From NCBI GenBank assembly GCA_032622095.1, contig CP136064.1:246855827-246919826 (forward strand): DNA of 64,000 nt, in the 5' to 3' direction. The notes under the pieces were generated by a model that saw nothing but the letters and a program-made list of their open reading frames with translations, ran no database searches and was not told the DNA's origin. Source of the stretch: Siphonodentalium dalli. Its lineage: Eukaryota; Mollusca; Scaphopoda; Gadilida; Siphonodentaliidae. Below are positions 59,623-64,000 of this stretch, piece by piece. Positions within the stretch are counted from its first letter, which is position 1. The number at the start of each line of letters is the position of its first letter. Position numbers and translations under genes: made by a program.

Positions 59623-59778
59623 ATCACCACCACCTCCACTACCAGCTGGGCCCGGAAGTCCAGGTGGACCTCGAGCACCTTGTGGTCCAACAGGTCCCAT
59701 TGGTCCAATCGATCCAACATGACCTCTGTCTCCCCTCTCACCATGTTTGCCGTGGTGACCTGGTTCACCATCCTGACC
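59623..59778 (-). CDS. multiplexin exon 3: collagen repeats with an RGD
   Basis: 52 residues. Fifteen perfect triplets run from GQD GEP to GPP GLP GPA, followed by a glycine-rich tail GSGGGGD. The acceptor is ..TTCAG and the donor GAT|GTAAGT, both phase 0. GER GDR contains the tripeptide RGD inside the helix, a possible integrin contact in unfolded or locally loosened collagen; this is inference. This is the longest perfect triplet run in the window. Confidence 0.93.
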
Positions 59779-60034
59779 CTGAATGAAAATGAACGACATG
59801 TTAGGAGGGTGTTTCGCTCATAAGTGGCTGCATATCCTAAATTACGTTGCCGCAGCATAGATATAACTTTGGTTTGTTTCTACAAAATGACATGTATAAA
59901 TCATTTCCCCGTACTAGTCTATGACCATGCCAAAGAACATTAAAATCTGAAGTTGTGAATAAGTTGTAATGCAAAATCTTCATATGAACAGACAGATAAA
60001 GATTTGAAGGATCATCAATTTAGACCAAGCGACT

Positions 60035-60288
60035 TTAACCCTTCCGTGACTGGAACTTCTTGTAATTTTGTGAAAACCAATGCATTCTCGTATATATGTG
60101 AGACTCGCATATGGAGCCTTGAATAAATAAGAGAATGCATTGGCCTAAAATATTTACATAACCCTGTAAGCCAGTGCATTCTCTTATATAGCCAGGGCTC
60201 CCTATGGGAGACTTAAATATATAAGAGATTGCAATGGCACAACATCTTTAATGCTGCACCAGCACAGCTCCCATCATGAAAGGGTTAA
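60035..60288. mobile_element. TTAA element type C
   Basis: TTAA to TTAA, ends CCCTTCCGTGACTGGAAC and CTCCCATCATGAAAGGG. Two degraded hairpins at about 60078-60145 and 60171-60240. Confidence 0.8.
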
Positions 60289-60310
60289 GCAGCCTTTATA
60301 AATCTGACTA

Positions 60311-60635
60311 GAACTTTAGCTCTTTCTTTGCTAAATACTGATTGACAAGTAGGTCCCTTAGAAAATGTTCACACAATAAGTTCAACTAAAGTCCATCTAA
60401 ACATTTTCCACAAATGAATAGGAACCCTTCTGCACTTGTATTACCCATTTGTCTGCCTGTCGTCTTATATTTCCTAAACATTCCTCCAGATGAATAAAAT
60501 TCCAATGTATCTGTTGACTATAGTGTGCTATCTTAATTTTGATTGGTCGATAGCTACCCAAGATAAACCTGTGTAGTACCGTGTAAACCCCATTTATAAC
60601 TGTTGGGAGAATCCATTTTGTAAACAAAAGGTTAA
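60311..60635. mobile_element. TTAA element type K
   Basis: Starts near TTTAGCTCTTTCTTTGCTAA and ends ATTTTGTAAACAAAAGG then TTAA (60632-60635). It joins directly to the splice-site minisatellite, whose first unit begins with that TTAA. Confidence 0.65.
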
Positions 60636-60914
60636 AACTCACCCTGCCACCTTTATGTTAAAACTCACCCTGCCACCTTTATGTTAAAACTCACCCTGCC
60701 TCCTTTATGTTAAAACTCACCCTGCCACATTTATGTTAAAACTCACCCTGTCTCCTTTATGTTAAAACTCACCCTGTCACCTTTATGTTAAAACTCACCC
60801 TGTCACCTTTATGTTAAAACTCACCCTGCCATCTTTATGTTAAAACCCACCCTGTCTCCTTTATGTTAAAACTCACCCTGTCACTCACCCTGCCACCTTT
60901 ATGTTAAAACTCAC
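60631..60914. repeat. 26-bp minisatellite copied from the exon 2 splice donor
   Basis: Ten units of about 26 bp (GTTAAAACTCACCCTGCCAC then CTTTAT, with small variants) precede the true exon boundary, itself the eleventh unit (ACTCACCATGCCACCTTTAAG). On the gene's strand each unit reads AAAGGTGGCAGGGTGAGT, that is, the last exon bases plus a GTGAGT donor. One unit has GTGGGT instead and one holds two donors. It lies entirely in the intron. Confidence 0.93.
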
Positions 60915-60977
60915 CATGCCACCTTTAAGACCTACAAGTCCTGGGTATCCAACCTCTCCTTTGACACCTTGAGCTCC
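60915..60977 (-). CDS. multiplexin exon 2: seven uninterrupted Gly-X-Y triplets
   Basis: A 63-bp exon of 21 residues: GAQ GVK GEV GYP GLV GLK GGM, with no break. The acceptor is TTATAG and the donor ATG|GTGAGT. The donor is immediately followed, on the intron side, by a 26-bp tandem array copied from this same exon end, so about eleven further GTGAGT-type motifs lie downstream. The real exon end is chosen because it keeps phase 0 with exon 3 and because reading on meets an in-frame TGA in the next repeat. Confidence 0.88.
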
Positions 60978-61289
60978 CTATAAGTAGAAATGTTTATCAA
61001 CCTCAATAAGATAATAAGATAATTTTATTCTTCTATAGTAACAACATATGTTAGTTACATGAATAAAAGTACATGTACGGACATTAAACACTACATAGAA
61101 TATAAGACAATGACATGTGTATAAACAATAACAACAATATATAGTAACATACACCTCTAGTTGTATATGTATAAGGGTGGCTTAGTTTGATTACTGGTGG
61201 ACACTTGATAGATGCGTTGCTTCGATTTTTATGGTTGAGTGGGCATGATTAAGCATTCATTTGAAGAGATCACTTCAGTCCACTCAAAA

Positions 61290-61520
61290 TTAAAGATGCA
61301 TAATCCGAATTAATGCTCCAAAATTCTTTGGCTTCGGGGTAAAAAATATTTGATTCGAGTCAAGGAACCCACCCATCAAAGCTCAGGGTGAACAGATATC
61401 AATTTATGAAATTTGTTATTTCTCAAGATGTCTACTTATTTGTGGCACAGAAATAAAATGTCAAACCGACGGTCTCGGACATAATTGCAGATAACTCTAA
61501 AATCAAGTGGTAATACAGCC
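61290..61520. mobile_element. element N, left half
   Basis: TTAAAGATGCATAATCCGAAT and TTGATTCGAGTCAAGGAACC match the start of the copy at 55600. The right half is replaced by a G fragment. Confidence 0.6.
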
Positions 61521-61589
61521 AAATTTCATGATACTCAAGTGATAATACGGCCATATTTTGTTGAACAACATACAAAATAAGGTAACCAG

Positions 61590-61682
61590 ATAATGAACTT
61601 GGTGATGCTAGCCCACAGTGCAGGGTAGTGTAACAAAATTCACCTTCTGGGGACCTCATTTCTGCAAATTTCAAGCACCATA
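61590..61682. mobile_element. element G, decayed fragment
   Basis: GTGATGCTAGCCCACAGTGC and TTCTGGGGACCTCATTTCTG are recognisable G hairpin halves; the ends are lost. Confidence 0.6.
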
Positions 61683-61689
61683 TTTTGAG

Positions 61690-62520
61690 GCCAGCTAGCC
61701 TATCATTGAGCGCTGTTGGTACAAAATAATATTATAAGTTACGGGCCGAGCCTAAAATTGATATCGATGAGCCTTACATGACACCATATCTGACCACTAA
61801 GTGTCCCGTAATGTATTTATTATGTCAGTGGACAAAATCCAGCATATCCCTTTAATTAATCGTCGCTGTAATTTATTGTAATTTGGTCAGATAAATGTGT
61901 CGTCTGTGACCATTAACTTATGTAACATCACTGTGACGCGTCATGGGCGTTGAACATCAATGCATTGAGTCAATAGCTAATTACCAGAAGTAGGACAACT
62001 TGTTGAGTTTGATAGTAAATTTACGAGTCTTTAGAATTCCTCAAATATATCGCATGCAGGTTTTGTTACATGGTACTATGTCTTTAAATTCACAGAAAAT
62101 GATATCCCCTTTCTTGGCGCCAAAATACACAAAAAATATTCCCGAGGCGACTGAGTTTCTGAAAAAACAAGATGGTGGATAAGTACCAAATATTGATTTC
62201 ATATTAGGTGACCGACCTAATATGGGTTCATATACCGTCACTATATATCGACGCTGATTGGCTAATTGCAAGAACTGACATAATAAAGGAGGGATCAGAG
62301 GACATAGTAAAGCGATATGCTATTTGATATAAATTTAGTTCGGCTCGTCAGTTGTTTTTTTACAACTATTTTACGGTGTGCCAAAAACGAACACAACATT
62401 TGTTTTTTATCCCCATCTTGTGTATTGATATTATATCCACCAATGTAGTGTAAAATATTTTGTTGGCTCTTGTTTTCAACGAATAATAGCCCCCACGATT
62501 TAAAATGGTATCGCAGTAGG
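61690..62520. other. intron 1-2, no recognised feature
   Basis: Non-coding sequence up to the exon 1 donor at 62532-62533, containing a short inverted pair GACCGACC/AATATGGG near 62210. No exon or named repeat. Confidence 0.45.
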
Positions 62521-62533
62521 GAGAGATACTCAC

Positions 62534-62625
62534 AGGCAGACCACCTCGACCAGAAAGTCCAGGCTCCCCCTTAGGACCAATCAGCTCACTGATATCAGGA
62601 AGAATTGCCGCTTTGCCTTGGAGAC
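62534..62625 (-). CDS. multiplexin exon 1 in window: collagen repeats with interruption
   Basis: The first exon visible. It starts with GT after a ..TACAG acceptor, so the upstream exon off the window must end in a lone G to complete the glycine codon. It encodes about 30 residues: GLQ GKA, then a ten-residue non-collagenous break (AILPDISELI), then GPK GEP GLS GRG GLP. The donor is CCT|GTGAGT, phase 0. Breaks of this kind give flexible or protease-sensitive points and are normal in multiplexins, unlike fibrillar collagens. Confidence 0.88.
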
Positions 62626-62687
62626 CTGTATCGAAAGAACAAAAAAATTTGGAGAATATAACCCACTCTCATAAAAAATATGATGTA

Positions 62688-62900
62688 CAGTAATGCCCTA
62701 AATAATCGACCCCTAAACCACAGCAGAATTATGGGAAGTTGTTCAGTATTTAGTCGGAAATATGCCTTGCTGCCATTCATCGGAAAGCTCTCGGTGAGTA
62801 CTTTCCGATGAATGGCAACAAGCCATATTTCCGACTAAATCCTGAAAAATGTCCCATAATTCTGCTGTGGTTAAGGAGTCGATTATTTAGGGCATTACTG
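62688..62900. mobile_element. mariner-like foldback L
   Basis: 213 bp between TA dinucleotides, arms as at 33173, loop CTCTCGGTGAGTAC. A second partial end (ACTTTGGGCATTACTGTA) follows at about 62928-62945. It lies about 60 bp upstream of exon 1's acceptor. Confidence 0.83.
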
Positions 62901-62973
62901 TATGTAGATCTAAAAAGGCTCATATACTTTGGGCATTACTGTATGTAGAGTTTAGACATTGAATGAGATATGT

Positions 62974-63392
62974 GACCCGCCATATCAAATCCAGTCGGAA
63001 GTCGGGATTTTTTTACCCTGTGCCAATGCATTCTCTTATATATGCGAGTCGACCATAGGTCGCCTCGCATATATAAGAGAATGCATTGGCCTAACAATTT
63101 TTTATCATTTGTTTTAAATAAATGTTTCTGACAATTTTTAGGACATAAAATAAAAAACATCCATTACCCTGCAGGGAGCCCCACACATACAATGTATATA
63201 GAAGCATATAGATGAGTGTCGTCTGCTCATGTTTGTCTGGGGCTCTGTATGGGTGAAATTATAAAATTGTTAAAGAATACAATAAAAAATTATTAAAATT
63301 GTAAAAAATTGTTAGGCCAATGCATTCTCTTATATAAGAGACACAGGGTAAAAAATCCCGACTTGCGACTGGATTTGATATGGCGAGTCACA
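62974..63392. mobile_element. element F with the shared core hairpin
   Basis: TGTGACCCGCCATATCAAAT at the left, TGGCGAGTCACA at the right, TA flanks. The first hairpin (about 63021-63088) is intact; the second (about 63318-63345) has lost most of its stem (CTCTTATATAAGAG remains). About 100 bp of foreign sequence with CTGCAGGGAGCCCC is inserted in the spacer. Confidence 0.78.
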
Positions 63393-63404
63393 TATTAAGT
63401 AGAT

Positions 63405-63560
63405 TACATAGACAGTAATCACTTGACTGAACTGGTGACGTGAAATAATTCATGAGATGCAGGGACGTTGTATAAACACGAGAGCACATTGCATTCGTGT
63501 GTTTTACAAAATAGTTCATGTGTCGATTGAATAATATCACGTCACCAGTTCAATTAAGTG
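63405..63560. repeat. foldback repeat
   Basis: AACTGGTGACGTGA near 63430 pairs with TCACGTCACCAGTT near 63537; the outer (CAGTAATCACTTGA / TTAAGTG) and inner (AACACGAGAG / TTCGTGTG) parts pair loosely. Confidence 0.65.
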
Positions 63561-63796
63561 TTTATTCTGTTTATTATATTCCACTATTAAAATCTGATTT
63601 ACTAGAAATCCGAATCATACTGCCATTATACCCATGATGCATAAATTTCTATAGCGTGTATGAATACAAAACCCGCTATTTAAAGTGATATAATTCAATA
63701 GTGAAATTATCTTTTATAATCACTCGAGAAATCAAGGTAAACCACGTGCACACACAGGTAAGTTGTAACTGGAGGTCTACAACTATGAATGCACCT

Positions 63797-64000
63797 TTAA
63801 CCCTTTAGGACGGGAGCTGCGCTGGTGCAGCATTACAGATCATGTACCAGTGCATTCTCTTATATATGTGAGTCTCCCATAGGGAGCCTCGCATATATAA
63901 GATAATGTACTGACTTACATGGTCAAGACAAATATTGTTAGAGCAATGTATTCTCTTATATATGAGAGACTCATATATATATAAGAGAATACATAGGGTA
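63797..64000. mobile_element. TTAA element type C, cut by the window edge
   Basis: TTAA then CCCTTTAGGACGGGAGCTG. The first hairpin lies at about 63845-63915 and part of a second at 63943-63995. The right end is outside the window. Confidence 0.8.

Larger units (their letters stand above)
13967..62625 (-). other. multiplexin (collagen XV/XVIII-like) gene, 3' part, 21 exons
   Basis: Gene span within the window; the 5' end lies beyond base 64000. Read from high to low coordinates, 21 exons with AG acceptors and GT donors join into one open frame of 2,441 bases. The product has an interrupted collagen triple helix, a trimerization domain, a Pro-rich hinge and an endostatin domain, an order found only in collagens XV/XVIII and their invertebrate counterparts (multiplexins; Drosophila Mp, nematode cle-1). 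Such proteins are secreted basement-membrane collagens, often proteoglycans, and their C-terminus can be released by proteolysis. All introns are phase 0 except after exon 11 (phase 1) and exon 20 (phase 2). Identification rests on motif recognition, not on a database search. Further hinge exons could be hidden in the 10-kb intron between 22228 and 32413. Confidence 0.93.

Noticed and set aside
1..64000. tRNA, rRNA or other RNA genes
   Set aside because: No cloverleaf with conserved A/B boxes or rRNA segment was recognised; a tRNAscan/Infernal run would be decisive.

Overview
The window is AT-rich, intron-dominated animal DNA: short phase-matched exons between GT/AG splice sites, introns of 0.3-10 kb, and very dense miniature transposons. 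A collagen gene with an endostatin-type C-terminus makes it a bilaterian animal. The repeat style (TTAA hairpin elements, tandem repeats ending in GGAC runs, remains of a Cys-rich protein known from invertebrate genomes) suggests an aquatic invertebrate, but I cannot name the species or phylum.

There is one real protein gene, on the minus strand from beyond the right edge to a stop codon at 13967. I placed 21 exons (2,441 coding bases, 812 complete residues) whose phases join without a break. Exons 1-14 (62625 down to 36092) encode an interrupted Gly-X-Y collagen region. Exon 15 (35070-35201) encodes the trimerization domain typical of collagens XV/XVIII. Exons 16-18 encode a short Pro-rich hinge, and exons 19-21 (18981 down to 13967) encode a complete endostatin domain with its four cysteines. 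The gene is therefore a multiplexin (collagen XV/XVIII class). Its N-terminal exons (signal peptide and any laminin-G/thrombospondin-like module) lie past base 64000.

Nearly everything else is repeat. At least six families of short elements end in TTAA, most of them starting CCCTTT and ending AAAGGG (piggyBac-like ends). Three of these, plus one family with different ends and apparent TA flanks, carry the same roughly 67-bp palindromic core hairpin, usually twice in opposite orientation. Other families are a hAT-like hairpin element with 8-bp target duplications, a mariner-like CAGTAATGCC foldback, an element with long inverted repeats at 58858-59479, and several tandem arrays. One array (60631-60914) repeats the exon 2 / intron boundary, so about eleven extra 5' splice-site motifs follow the real one.

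Bases 1-13966 lie downstream of the gene and contain no gene I can support. They hold a 3.3-kb inverted duplication of a decayed transposon-type gene (1-3335), more miniature elements, and non-coding stretches.
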